From Micromonospora sp. HNM0581 (GTDB lineage Bacteria > Actinomycetota > Actinomycetes > Mycobacteriales > Micromonosporaceae), in assembly GCF_012726175.1 (NCBI RefSeq), contig NZ_JAASAD010000005.1, positions 1 to 64,000 on the forward strand: 64,000 nucleotides of DNA, written 5' to 3'. The notes beneath the pieces are model-generated. The model worked only from the letters and a program-made list of their open reading frames with translations, was not told the origin of the DNA and made no database searches. Within the stretch, counting starts at the first letter, position 1, and each line of letters begins with the position of its first letter. Made by a program: the position numbers and the translations under genes. Shown here in pieces: positions 20,173 through 29,199 of the stretch.

Positions 20173-20513
20173 CGGGCGTCTCTCGCCGCGGCGGCGGTGC
20201 CGGTCGCCACTGTCGGGGATACCTGCTCCCGGTGAAGTCCGCTGAGAAGACCGCAGTCGGTCTCGCGCCCGAGCCGACCGGCGGTGACATGTGCGGTCAG
20301 CGCCGGCGGGGGAACGAGACAGGGTTCGCCGAGGAAGGCGAGAGCGACGTCGATGCCGAGTTCGTCGAGACCGGCGAGTGGACCCTGCGGCAGGCCGCCC
20401 CCGAGACGCATCGCGGTGTCGACGTCGTCGCGGGTCACCTGACCGGCACCGTGTGGATCGGCCACGCTATTGAGATACCGCACCACGAGAGCTGTCGCCG
20501 TTTGATCCTGCAT
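20169..20513 (-). CDS. Stand-alone C-terminal domain of 3-hydroxyacyl-CoA dehydrogenase
   Basis: The protein has 114 residues. The stretch VTRDDVDTAMRLGGGLPQGPLAGLDELGIDVAL matches the helical C-terminal (3HCDH) domain that binds the acyl-CoA and dimerises. The roughly 180-residue NAD-binding Rossmann domain is absent, and no remnant of it is seen upstream, where promoter DNA begins. It is the first gene of the operon with ccr (ATGA overlap). A full enzyme would make acetoacetyl-CoA-derived 3-hydroxybutyryl-CoA en route to crotonyl-CoA. This half may be a vestige, or may work with a separately encoded partner. It is not catalytic on its own by family knowledge. Confidence 0.72.
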   Translation of the reverse strand: MQDQTATALVVRYLNSVADPHGAGQVTRDDVDTAMRLGGGLPQGPLAGLDELGIDVALAFLGEPCLVPPPALTAHVTAGRLGRETDCGLLSGLHREQVSPTVATGTAAAARDAR

Positions 20514-20906
20514 GACCGCTACGCTAAGTGCGGGTCTGATGCCGGTGGCACCCCTTTTTACCGCCTGGCGGAGAATTCGGGGCTCCTAAGGGTTTACGGC
20601 TTCCATTCAGGTTCGCTGCCGCAATCAAGCGATCAGGACGGGCGAGGTCGGTAGGTCCGCGTCCTCTGCTGCCGGCGCAATCGATTGAACGGACAGTCCT
20701 GATTGGACGAAGCGCCGTGGCCGGGGGTAGCGGCGCCGGTGGACATGTTCGTAACCTTTGTGTGACACAGGGGTGGGAGTTGATAGTGGCTTTGGCCGCC
20801 GGAATGGGGGAAAATATGCTGATTCGAAGTGCGGGCGTCGACGAGCCGTGAGTATTGCCATCCCAGCGGGACGGATTCGCCGTGGTGGCGCAGGGATGGC
20901 GGATTG
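20514..20906. promoter_or_regulatory. Divergent promoter region, ccr operon / SARP gene
   Basis: This is a 393-bp non-coding stretch of lowered GC content between the leftward 3HCDH-ccr-thioesterase operon and the rightward SARP gene. It must hold both promoters. I see no clear direct heptad repeats of the kind bound by SARPs, and no convincing -10/-35 pair. A near-repeat around AATCAAGCGATCAGGA and CAATCGATTGAACGG (about 20623-20690) is the only structure noted. Confidence 0.45.
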
Positions 20907-23900
20907 ATGGAGTTCCGGGTACTCGGTGCGCTGGAAGCGGTCGACGACGACGGGCGCCGCATCGACCTGGGCGGCCATCGTCAGCACATCGTGCTCGCCA
21001 GCCTTGCGCTGGAGTGCGGGCGGGTGATCTCCGTCGGACGACTGGTGACCGCGGTCTACGGCGAGCGGTTGCCCAACAGCGCCCGCGCCCAGGTGCAGAT
21101 CTGCGTTTCGGCGCTGCGCCGGCTGCTGACCGTCCACGGGCGACCGGAGGCGATCGTCACCCGTCACCAGGGGTACGCCCTGGAGGTGCCCGACGACGAG
21201 GTCGACCTGCAGCGCTACGAATCGCTGCTCTCCCGGGCAGGTGCCGCCACCGACAAGAACGAGGCCGTGCGGCTCTACCGCGAGGCGCTGCGCCTGTGGC
21301 GCGGCATGCCGTTGGAGGGCCTGGACAGCGAACCGCTGCGGGTGGCCGCCGACCGGCTCGTCGAGCGCCGGTTGGCCGCCATCGAGGAGTGCATCGACTT
21401 CGAGCTCTCCCTCGGCCGGCACGATGACCTGATCGCCGAGTTGACCGGGTTGGTCGCCGCCCACCCGTTGCGCGAGCGGTTGCGGGGACAGCTGATGCTC
21501 GCGCTCTACCGGTGTGGCCGGCAGGCCGAGGCCCTGGACTGTTACCGCTCGGCCCGCCGGATCCTGATCGAGGATCTCGGTCTGGAACCCAGCGAGCGGC
21601 TACAACGGTTGGAACGCTCCATCCTCGGGTCCGACGTCGGGCTGAGCGCGCCGATGCCACCGACGGTCGGGTTCGCCACACCCCCTGCGGCTGAGCCGGT
21701 CGCGTTCTCACCACCAGCTGCGATCACCGAGCAGGCGCAGGTCACCGGTGTCGGCCCGAGCCTGCCGGTCCCCGGCGACAACTCGGTTCCGTCGGTCAAC
21801 GCTGGTCCGAGCCTGCTGCCCACCGACATCGCGGACTTCACCGGCCGCACCAGACAGATATGCGACATCCAGGAGCGGCTCGCCGAAGCCGCGGAGGACC
21901 CGGCACAGCTGGCGGTACCGATCGTCGTGGTGGCCGGCAAGCCCGGTATCGGCAAGACGTCGCTGTGCGTACACGTGGCGCATCGGCTCGCCTGGCGTTA
22001 TCCGGACGGTCAACTCTTCGCGGACCTGCACGGCGGAGCCTCCCGACAGGCCAGCCCGACACAGGTGTTGGAACGGTTCCTGCGCACCCTCGGCCTGCCG
22101 GGCAACGCGATCCCGGACGACCTGGAGGAGCGCGCCGAGACATACCGTGGCCTGCTCGCCGACCGACGCATCCTGGTCGTGCTGGACAACGCCGGCAGTG
22201 AGACGCAGCTACTGCCGCTGCTGCCCGGCAACCCCAGCGCCGCGGTGCTGGTGACCAGCCGGCGACGCTTGGCGGGGCTGCCGGGCGCGGTGCACATCGA
22301 GGTCGACGTCTTCGACTCGGTGCAGTCCATCGCGCTGTTGTCGCGGATCGCCGGGGGCGACCGGGTACAGGCCGAGGCGGACGCTGCAGCCGAGCTGGCC
22401 GAGCTCTGCGGGCAGTTGCCGCTGGCGTTGCGTATCGCCGGCGCACGACTGTCAGCACGTCCGCACTGGACGGTGGAGCAACTCGCCAGCCGACTGGAGA
22501 ACGAGTCACGCCGCCTGGACGAACTCAAGCACGGCGCCCTCGGAATACGGGTGAGCATCTCGCTCACGTACGACAATCTGGCCGAGGAAGCGCGCCGGCT
22601 GTTCCGCCGGCTGGCCCTGCTCGACTTCCCGGCCTTCGGTGGCTGGGTCAGTGCCGCGCTGCTCGACCAGCCGCTCGTCGACGCGCAGGACCTACTCGAC
22701 GAGCTGGTCGACGCCCAACTGGTCGAAATCACCGGCGCTGAGGGTGGCGTGCGTACCCAATATCGGCTCCACGATCTCATTCGGGTCTTCGCCCGGGAAC
22801 GGCTGACAGCGGAGGAGGGCGCCGCCGACCGAGGTGCGGCACTGTCGCGGGTGCTCGGCGGACTTCTCTACCTCGCCGAGCAGGCGCACGGACGACTGCA
22901 CGGCACGGACAGCCCGCAGCTGCACAGTCAGGCCGAGCGGTGGACGTTCGCCCCCGAGGTGGTGACGCGGGTCATCCGTGATCCGTTGAGCTGGTTGGAG
23001 CGCGAGCGCCTGAACCTGGTCGCCGCCGTGCGGCAGACCGTCAAGGCGGGCCTGGTCGCGTTGTGCTGGGATCTCGCGTTCACCGCGGTGACCCTGTTCG
23101 AGTCGCGGATCTACCTCGACGACTGGCGGGAGACCCACCGGGTGGCCCTGGCCGCGTGTCGATCCGTCGGCGATCAGCGCGGCGAGGCGGTGATGCTCTA
23201 CTCCACCGGTTCGTTGGGGATCGTCGAGAAACACTTCAACGACGCGCGGTTGAGCCTGGAGCAGGCCGAGTCGCTGTTCAGGCAGATCGGTGCCGAGCAC
23301 GGGGTCGCCCTGGTCAGTCGTCAACTGGCCTACCTGGATCGGATCGGCAGCGACTTCGAGAACGCGACGCGCCGGTACGAGAGTGCGTTGGAGGTGCTGC
23401 TCGCCGCTGAGGACCTGACCGCGGCAGCCTACGTTCTGCACAGCATGGCGCAGACCGCGCTGGAACGTGGCCGTCCCGAGGAGGCCAAGCGGATGCTGCC
23501 ACGCGCGTTGGAGCTGAGCCGGCGGGCCGGTAGCCGGCGTGTCGAGGCGCAGGTGCTGCACCGGCTGGCCGACGCGCACCTGGGCGTCGGGGATCACGCG
23601 GCGGCGGTGGCGGTCTTCGACGAGACCCTGACGGTGGTCCGTGAGCTGGCTGATCCGATCGGCCAGGCGTACGCGTTGCACGGGCTGGGCTTGGCTCACC
23701 TCAACCGCGGCGACCACGCACAGGCAGCCACCGCACTTCACGCAGCGTGTGCGTTGGCTTCCAGCACCGGCGAACGGTTGATCGAGGCGCGGGTCGAGCG
23801 CACGCTGGGCGAGTTGGACCTGGCCGCCGGTAGGGCACCGCAGGCGGTGGTGCACCTGCACCGTGCGCTGCACCTGTTCCGCAGCATCCAGGCGCCGATC

Positions 23901-24032
23901 TTCGAGTCCCAGGTGCTGGCAACGCTCAGCGAGGCGTACGCGGCTGCGGGTGGTGGCGGCCAGTCGTGCGCCGAAGCGGCGGTGGGCGAGGCGTCGACCA
24001 TGCCGGCCCACCGCGAGCTGACCGTGAACTGA
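20907..24032 (+). CDS. SARP/AfsR-family transcriptional activator with NB-ARC and TPR domains
   Basis: The protein has 1041 residues. ATG 20907 (MEFRVLGALEA) is the typical SARP start; the frame is open upstream but non-conserved. Residues about 1-95 form the OmpR-like winged helix and about 96-250 the bacterial transcriptional activation domain (YESLLSRAG to LGLEPSERLQRLE). A linker is followed by an NB-ARC ATPase with Walker A GKPGIGKTS near 346 and Walker B RILVVLDNA. The C-terminal third is TPR-like (GDHAAAVAVFDETL and similar). Members activate antibiotic clusters by binding direct repeats near -35. It faces away from the ccr operon and is the likely pathway-specific activator. Confidence 0.94.
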   Translation: MEFRVLGALEAVDDDGRRIDLGGHRQHIVLASLALECGRVISVGRLVTAVYGERLPNSARAQVQICVSALRRLLTVHGRPEAIVTRHQGYALEVPDDEVDLQRYESLLSRAGAATDKNEAVRLYREALRLWRGMPLEGLDSEPLRVAADRLVERRLAAIEECIDFELSLGRHDDLIAELTGLVAAHPLRERLRGQLMLALYRCGRQAEALDCYRSARRILIEDLGLEPSERLQRLERSILGSDVGLSAPMPPTVGFATPPAAEPVAFSPPAAITEQAQVTGVGPSLPVPGDNSVPSVNAGPSLLPTDIADFTGRTRQICDIQERLAEAAEDPAQLAVPIVVVAGKPGIGKTSLCVHVAHRLAWRYPDGQLFADLHGGASRQASPTQVLERFLRTLGLPGNAIPDDLEERAETYRGLLADRRILVVLDNAGSETQLLPLLPGNPSAAVLVTSRRRLAGLPGAVHIEVDVFDSVQSIALLSRIAGGDRVQAEADAAAELAELCGQLPLALRIAGARLSARPHWTVEQLASRLENESRRLDELKHGALGIRVSISLTYDNLAEEARRLFRRLALLDFPAFGGWVSAALLDQPLVDAQDLLDELVDAQLVEITGAEGGVRTQYRLHDLIRVFARERLTAEEGAADRGAALSRVLGGLLYLAEQAHGRLHGTDSPQLHSQAERWTFAPEVVTRVIRDPLSWLERERLNLVAAVRQTVKAGLVALCWDLAFTAVTLFESRIYLDDWRETHRVALAACRSVGDQRGEAVMLYSTGSLGIVEKHFNDARLSLEQAESLFRQIGAEHGVALVSRQLAYLDRIGSDFENATRRYESALEVLLAAEDLTAAAYVLHSMAQTALERGRPEEAKRMLPRALELSRRAGSRRVEAQVLHRLADAHLGVGDHAAAVAVFDETLTVVRELADPIGQAYALHGLGLAHLNRGDHAQAATALHAACALASSTGERLIEARVERTLGELDLAAGRAPQAVVHLHRALHLFRSIQAPIFESQVLATLSEAYAAAGGGGQSCAEAAVGEASTMPAHRELTVN

Positions 24033-24062
24033 TTCTGCATTCCGTTCTGGGGTGCGTCGCGA

Positions 24063-24224
24063 TCAGGTCCAGGGCCAGTTGTCCAGTGTGGTCGAGAGCG
24101 TGACCGTCTCGTCGGTGGTGGGTGCGCTGTCGGCGTGTACGGCGGAGGCACCGATCAGGGTCAGGCCGATACCGACAACACCGGCGACGGCTATTTTTGC
24201 GACGTGTGCGGCGGGTGAACGCAT
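24063..24224 (-). CDS. Small secreted peptide (53 aa), unknown
   Basis: The ATG is at 24224 and the TGA at 24063-24065; GAGGA on the coding strand sits 6 nt before the ATG. The product has a signal peptide (MRSPAAHVAKIAVAGVVGIG, then a hydrophobic stretch ending ASAVHA) and a short mature part rich in Thr and acidic residues that ends LDNWPWT. It contains no cysteine and no recognisable RiPP recognition motif. It converges on the SARP gene, 30 bp from its stop. I do not recognise a family. A good ribosome site plus a clear signal peptide make a real gene likely. Confidence 0.6.
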   Translation of the reverse strand: MRSPAAHVAKIAVAGVVGIGLTLIGASAVHADSAPTTDETVTLSTTLDNWPWT

Positions 24225-24425
24225 AATGAATCCTCGTTCCGTAGTGGATTACCGGCTACCTCCTCGATGTGCGGTAGCGGGTCTGGGAACGAAGTTACGT
24301 GCCGGGCCCATTAACGCATTATCGAAGTTCTTTCTGGCGGTCGATCTGGTTGACGGTCGCGGCAATAGACATTCGAATGTGCGGTGATAACGGTCGATCA
24401 GATGATCGCCGCAGGGTGGGGGATC

Positions 24426-24533
24426 TTAGTTCACGGACGTCCACCAGATCCAGGCACTGCTGGCGCCGTACTCGTGCTCGATGATCGTCGGCTCCTGCAG
24501 CTGGCAACCCCATGCGTGTGCCACGCGCGTCAT
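24426..24533 (-). CDS. Possible 35-aa tryptophan-rich peptide, unknown
   Basis: The ATG is at 24533 and the TAA at 24426-24428. About 30 of its 34 sense codons after the start end in G or C, as in real genes of this DNA. The product starts MTRVAHAWGCQLQEPT and ends SSAWIWWTSVN, with four tryptophans and one cysteine. No Shine-Dalgarno site is visible, so it would be leaderless or not translated. It lies antisense to the leader of the 2-isopropylmalate synthase gene and upstream, on the same strand, of the 53-aa secreted peptide. Coding is supported only by codon bias. Confidence 0.4.
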   Translation of the reverse strand: MTRVAHAWGCQLQEPTIIEHEYGASSAWIWWTSVN

Positions 24534-24542
24534 CTAGCTGAA

Positions 24543-24568
24543 CCGCCGCGGCGACCCTCGCGCGGCGG
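24543..24568 (+). promoter_or_regulatory. Hairpin in the leader of the 2-isopropylmalate synthase gene
   Basis: CCGCCGCG (24543-24550) pairs perfectly with CGCGGCGG (24561-24568) around a 10-nt loop, ending 8 bp before the GAGGAGGA ribosome site. It could act as an attenuator or translation-control element. I found no leader peptide rich in leucine codons just upstream, so classical leucine attenuation is not supported. Confidence 0.4.
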
Positions 24569-24588
24569 CGACGACTGAGGAGGACATC

Positions 24589-26319
24589 GTGCATTCCTTC
24601 CGCACCGCGGTGCAGCGATACCAGCCGGCCGCCCACGAACCGCTGCGGGACCGCACCTGGCCGGACCGGGTCATTGCGGCGGCTCCCCGCTGGCTCTCGA
24701 CCGACCTACGCGACGGCAACCAGTCGTTGGTCAACCCGATGAGCCCGATGAGCAAGTTGCGGATGTTCCGGCTGCTGGTGAAAATGGGGTACCGGGAGAT
24801 CGAGGTGGGATTCCCGGCGGCGAGTAGGGACGACCATGATTTTCTGCGGCTGCTCATCGAGAAGGACCTGATTCCCGATGACGTCCGCATCACCGTGCTG
24901 GTCCAGGCCCGCGACGACCTGATCCGGCGGACGGTGCGGAGTCTGGCCGGCGCGCCCCGTGCCACCGTGCACCTCTACAACGCGACCTCACCGCTGTTCC
25001 GCCGGATGGTGCTCGGTGTCGACCGGGACGGGTGCCGGCAACTCGCCGTGCACGGCACGCAGCTGATGATGAAGTACGCCGAGGAAAGCCTTCCCGACTG
25101 CGACCTTGGCTACCAGTACTCGCCCGAGTTGTTCAACGACACGGAGGCGGACTTCTCCCTGGAGGTCTGCGAAGCGGTGATGGACGTGTGGCAGCCGGAA
25201 CCCGGCCGCCCGATCATCCTGAACTTCCCGACCACCGTCGAACGCAGCATGCCCAACGTCTTCGCCGACCGCATCGAGTGGATGGACCGGCACCTGAGTC
25301 GTCGGGAACACCTGTGCCTGTCGGTGCATCCGCACAACGACCGGGGGACCGGCGTGGCCACTGCAGAGATGGCGGTGCTCGCCGGTGCCGAGCGCGTCGA
25401 AGGCTGCCTGTTCGGCAACGGTGAACGGGCCGGCAACGTCGATCTGGTGACGCTCGGGCTCAACCTTTTCAGTCAGGGAGTCGACCCGGGTATCGACTTC
25501 TCCGGTCTGGACCGGGTCCGGCGGACCGTCGAGCGTTGCACCGAACTTCCCGTCCACCCCCGGCATCCGTACGCCGGGGATCTCGTCTACACCGCCTTCT
25601 CCGGTTCCCACCAGGACGCCATCAACAAGGGCTTCGCGGAGCAGAGCCGGCTGGCAGGCGAGCGGGGCACCGCGGTCGACGGGGTCGCCTGGGAGATCCC
25701 CTACCTGCCGATCGACCCGCGGGACGTGGGCCGTGCCTACGAGAGTGTCGTGCGGATCAACAGCCAGTCCGGCAAGGGTGGGGTGGCGTACGTGCTGAGT
25801 TCTCGGCTCGGGCTGCACCTGCCGCGGGACCTGCAGGTGGAGTTCGCCGGCCTGGTGCAGTCCCGTGCCGACGCCGAGGGCGGCGAGATCGCCCCCGAGC
25901 GGGTGTGTGCGCTGTTCCGCGACGAGTACGTGTCCCGGTCTCTGACGGTGGTACCGCTGGCGACCGCCCACCCGGTGCCGGTCCACCTGCACATCGACGG
26001 TGCCGCGTTCGTCGTCGGGGGGCACCGTACCGACACGCTGGAACGAATCGGGCGGGGGCTGGCCCGTTGGGGCGTGGAGGTACGCGCGGTGCACCGTACC
26101 GGCACCGGCCTGGCCGACTCCACCGGCCTGGTCGCGTACGCGGAGCTCCGGGTCGGCGACGAGACATCGTGGGGTGTCGGCGTCGAAGCCGAGCTGTCGG
26201 CGGCGGTGTCGGCCGCGGTCCGTTCGGCGGCGGCCCGGGTCGGCCGGACCGCGACGGCACCGGTGGCGAGACCGCAACCGGCATCCGTCGTCCCGTCGCG
26301 CTACGCCCGGGTCGGGTGA
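24589..26319 (+). CDS. leuA: 2-isopropylmalate synthase (LeuA type)
   Basis: The protein has 576 residues. GTG 24589 follows GAGGAGGA. It condenses acetyl-CoA with 2-oxoisovalerate, the first step of leucine synthesis, or related 2-oxo acids in chain-extension pathways. Visible motifs: LSTDLRDGNQSL with the metal-binding aspartate, IEVGFP, LSVHPHNDRG with two metal-binding histidines, and GNGERAGN. Residues about 430-560 form the regulatory LeuA_dimer-like domain, so feedback control is probably kept. It sits between SARP and LAL regulators inside the cluster, so it may be a dedicated copy that supplies a branched precursor, or the housekeeping gene next to the cluster border. No other leucine genes are adjacent. 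Confidence 0.92.
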   Translation: MHSFRTAVQRYQPAAHEPLRDRTWPDRVIAAAPRWLSTDLRDGNQSLVNPMSPMSKLRMFRLLVKMGYREIEVGFPAASRDDHDFLRLLIEKDLIPDDVRITVLVQARDDLIRRTVRSLAGAPRATVHLYNATSPLFRRMVLGVDRDGCRQLAVHGTQLMMKYAEESLPDCDLGYQYSPELFNDTEADFSLEVCEAVMDVWQPEPGRPIILNFPTTVERSMPNVFADRIEWMDRHLSRREHLCLSVHPHNDRGTGVATAEMAVLAGAERVEGCLFGNGERAGNVDLVTLGLNLFSQGVDPGIDFSGLDRVRRTVERCTELPVHPRHPYAGDLVYTAFSGSHQDAINKGFAEQSRLAGERGTAVDGVAWEIPYLPIDPRDVGRAYESVVRINSQSGKGGVAYVLSSRLGLHLPRDLQVEFAGLVQSRADAEGGEIAPERVCALFRDEYVSRSLTVVPLATAHPVPVHLHIDGAAFVVGGHRTDTLERIGRGLARWGVEVRAVHRTGTGLADSTGLVAYAELRVGDETSWGVGVEAELSAAVSAAVRSAAARVGRTATAPVARPQPASVVPSRYARVG

Positions 26320-26436
26320 GCGTGACCGGCGGATGGCGTGCCGATAGGGGTACGACAGCGGCCGTCCGTAGCGTCCGGGGTGCCGGCCTGGTCCAGGTCA
26401 GCGAGCCGGAGCCGCGATCGTAACGAAAGGATGATC

Positions 26437-29199
26437 ATGAAGCTGGTCGAGCGCGCGGATGCGATCGCCACGCTGGACGGCCTCCTTGCCTCCGCCGTCT
26501 GCGGCAAGGGACGGATCGCCGTCATAGCGGGTGCGGTGGCGTCCGGCAAGACCGAGTTGTTGCACACGTACGCCGACCGGGCGGTGGACCGCGATGCCCT
26601 GGCGATCACCGCGATCGGTGCGGACACCGAGCGCGACCTGCCGTTCGGTGTGCTCACCCAGCTGCTCCTCGACGCACCGCTGGTTGCCGAGGAGCAACAA
26701 CGTGCGATGAACCTGCTGTACGAAGGGGCCCGCGCCGACGACTGCGACCACAAGATCGACCCGCAGATCGTGCACGCCCTCGGCACGATCCTGCTGGAGC
26801 TGTCTCACCGATATCCACTGATCGTCGCGGTCGACGACATCGACCGGGCCGACCGGCAGTCCCTCGTCTGCCTGTCCTACCTGGCCAGGCGGGCGCGCTT
26901 CGCGCCGATACTGCTGCTGTTCACCCAGACCGAGCAGGGCCGCCGCGACGAGATCGGATTCGAGATGGAGGCGCTCTGGCGACCGCCGCACGGCTCGCGG
27001 ATCGTCCTGCCGGCCCTGTCGGCCGAAGCGGTACGGGAACTGGCCGCCAGCCAGGTCGGCGAAGCTGACGCCGAGCGCCTGGTACCGGCCTGGCAGCACC
27101 TCAGCGGTGGTAGCCCGATGCTGCTGCGCGGCCTGCTCGACGATCACCGTGAGGCGCCCGCTGCCGTAACTGCGGCCGGCAGCGAGCCGGTGACCGGGGA
27201 GCATTTCGCCCGGGCTGTCGTCTCCTGTCTGCATCGCACGAACGTTCGCGTGCGGCGGGTGGCCCAGGGGCTGGCGGTCTGCGCCGATGTCACGCTGCTC
27301 GATCAACTGGTCCAGGTCGACGACGCACAGATCAGTCAGGCGGTACGCACACTCACCACCATCGGCGTGCTGTCCGGCGGGGCCTTCAGACACCCGGCTG
27401 CCCGCGCGGCGGTGCTGGCCGATCTCGACGAGCTGGACCGCGTCGATCTGTTCGGCAGGGCTGCCGTGCTCGCCCACCGCGGTGGTGCCTGCAGCACGGT
27501 GGTCGCCGCGCACCTGGTCGGTGCCGGTGAGGTGAACGGAGTATGGGCCCTGCCGGTGTTGGAGGACGCGGCCCGGCAGTCACTACGGGAGGGCCAGGTG
27601 GCCGCTGCGGTGCGTTACCTGCAACTCGCGCTGCGGGCCTGCACCGACAGCCAGCGTCGCGCGCGGATCACCGCGGCGCTGGTACGCGCCGAATGGCGGA
27701 TCAACCCGAGCGCGCCGACCGGCTATCTGCCGGAGCTGGCCGCCGCCCTGCGCGGTGGGCAGCTGCGCGGTGTGGACGCGTTGGTGTTGACCAAGGCGCT
27801 GCTCTGGCACGGCCAGTTCGCCGAAGCCCGGGAGGCATTCGAGCTGATCGGTGCGCACCACGGCGATGCCGACGCGGAGACCCGTGCCGAGCTGGTCATC
27901 ACCCGGCCGCTGATGCTGGCGACGTACCCGTCGTTCCGGCCGTTGCTGCACCCCGGCACGCAGCCGCCGGTGGCGATGCCGACGGTGTCGACGAGCCATC
28001 GGCTCTCGGCGGCCACCGCGCTGGCCGGGGTGCTGCGTGACGGCCCGTCGGAGCGGGCGACAACGGTCGCCGAACGGATCCTACGCAACTCGCGTCTGGA
28101 CGAGATGAGCCTGGACACGGTGGAGAGTGCACTACTGACGCTCACCTACGGTGGCTGCCCGGCCAGCGCAGCGGGCTGGTGCGACACGTTCGTCGACGAG
28201 GCGCGTATGCGGCGTTCGCCGAGCCGGCAGGCCCGGCTGGCCGCCATCCGCGCGGAAATCTCGATGCGCCTGGGTGACCTGGTCGGGGCGCGGCAGCGCG
28301 CCACCGACGCGTTGACGGTGCTGCCATCGAGTAGTTGGGGTGTCGCGGTCGGCGGCCCGCTCGCTGTACTGATCATGGCGAACACCGCTACCGGTGACTT
28401 CGGTACGGTCCGCGACCACCTGGACCAGCCGGTGCCGGAGGAGATGTTCCAGACCAGGTTCGGGCTGCACTACCTGTACGCGCGGGGCCGTCACAGCCTC
28501 GCCATCGGCGAGTTGCCGTTGGCGCTGCGCGACTTCAGGCGCTGCGGCCAACTGGCTGCCCAGTGGGGTATGGACACGCCTGGCCTGGTGCCGTGGCGGG
28601 TCGACGCGGCCGAGACACTGCTCCGGATGAACTCGCCGGAGCAGGCTCAGCAGTTGGTCGCGGAGCAACTGAACCGGTGCGGGGACGGACAGCCGCGGGT
28701 ACGCGCGATGGCACTGCGCCTGTACGCCGCCTGCGGTGAACTCCGGCACCGGCCGATGTTCCTGCGCCAGTCCGCCGATCTGCACAACGGCGGTGACGAC
28801 TACGAGCTGGCCCGTACGCTTGTCGACCTGACTGAGGCGCTCCGGGCACTCGGTGAGTCGCGGCGGGTCCGCCTGATCGCCCGGCGGGCCCGTGCCACCG
28901 CTGAGAAGGTGGGTGCGCTACCGCTGCTCAACGGGCTGAAGATGGAGGCGGGCTGGGACGAGGAGGAAAGCGCGGATGCGATCAGTCCGATCGTGGCGGT
29001 GGCAGTCCTGAGCGAGGCCGAGCATCGCGTCGCCGCCCTGGCGGCGGCCGGCTACAGCAACCGGGAGATCTCCGAGAAGCTCTACATCACGGTCAGTACC
29101 GTCGAGCAGCACCTGACCCGTACGTACCGTAAGTTGAACGTCGCCCGCCGTGGCGATCTGCCGGCGAGCCTGAGCCCGGACTATTCGGCTAGCGTCTGA
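26437..29199 (+). CDS. LAL-type LuxR regulator
   Basis: The protein has 920 residues from ATG 26437, which has the better spacing to GAAAGG than ATG 26431. It is a large ATP-binding regulator: Walker A GAVASGKT at 32-39, Walker B-like LIVAVDDID, a long helical middle region of TPR-like repeats, and a C-terminal LuxR helix-turn-helix (LSEAEHRVAALAAAGYSNRE, then a recognition helix in TVSTVEQHLTRTYRKL). Such proteins are frequent cluster-situated activators in actinomycetes. It follows leuA by 117 bp and converges on the phosphopantetheinyl transferase, whose end it overlaps by 19 bp. Confidence 0.94.
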   Translation: MKLVERADAIATLDGLLASAVCGKGRIAVIAGAVASGKTELLHTYADRAVDRDALAITAIGADTERDLPFGVLTQLLLDAPLVAEEQQRAMNLLYEGARADDCDHKIDPQIVHALGTILLELSHRYPLIVAVDDIDRADRQSLVCLSYLARRARFAPILLLFTQTEQGRRDEIGFEMEALWRPPHGSRIVLPALSAEAVRELAASQVGEADAERLVPAWQHLSGGSPMLLRGLLDDHREAPAAVTAAGSEPVTGEHFARAVVSCLHRTNVRVRRVAQGLAVCADVTLLDQLVQVDDAQISQAVRTLTTIGVLSGGAFRHPAARAAVLADLDELDRVDLFGRAAVLAHRGGACSTVVAAHLVGAGEVNGVWALPVLEDAARQSLREGQVAAAVRYLQLALRACTDSQRRARITAALVRAEWRINPSAPTGYLPELAAALRGGQLRGVDALVLTKALLWHGQFAEAREAFELIGAHHGDADAETRAELVITRPLMLATYPSFRPLLHPGTQPPVAMPTVSTSHRLSAATALAGVLRDGPSERATTVAERILRNSRLDEMSLDTVESALLTLTYGGCPASAAGWCDTFVDEARMRRSPSRQARLAAIRAEISMRLGDLVGARQRATDALTVLPSSSWGVAVGGPLAVLIMANTATGDFGTVRDHLDQPVPEEMFQTRFGLHYLYARGRHSLAIGELPLALRDFRRCGQLAAQWGMDTPGLVPWRVDAAETLLRMNSPEQAQQLVAEQLNRCGDGQPRVRAMALRLYAACGELRHRPMFLRQSADLHNGGDDYELARTLVDLTEALRALGESRRVRLIARRARATAEKVGALPLLNGLKMEAGWDEEESADAISPIVAVAVLSEAEHRVAALAAAGYSNREISEKLYITVSTVEQHLTRTYRKLNVARRGDLPASLSPDYSASV

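Noticed and set aside
24063..24224. Small secreted peptide as a lanthipeptide or lasso precursor
   Set aside because: It has a normal Sec signal peptide, no cysteine, and no lanthipeptide synthetase, lasso cyclase or precursor-recognition protein nearby.
24384..24578. Plus-strand frame upstream of leuA as a leucine leader peptide
   Set aside because: It has a few leucines but no consecutive run, no ribosome site, and does not align with the hairpin in a classical attenuator arrangement.
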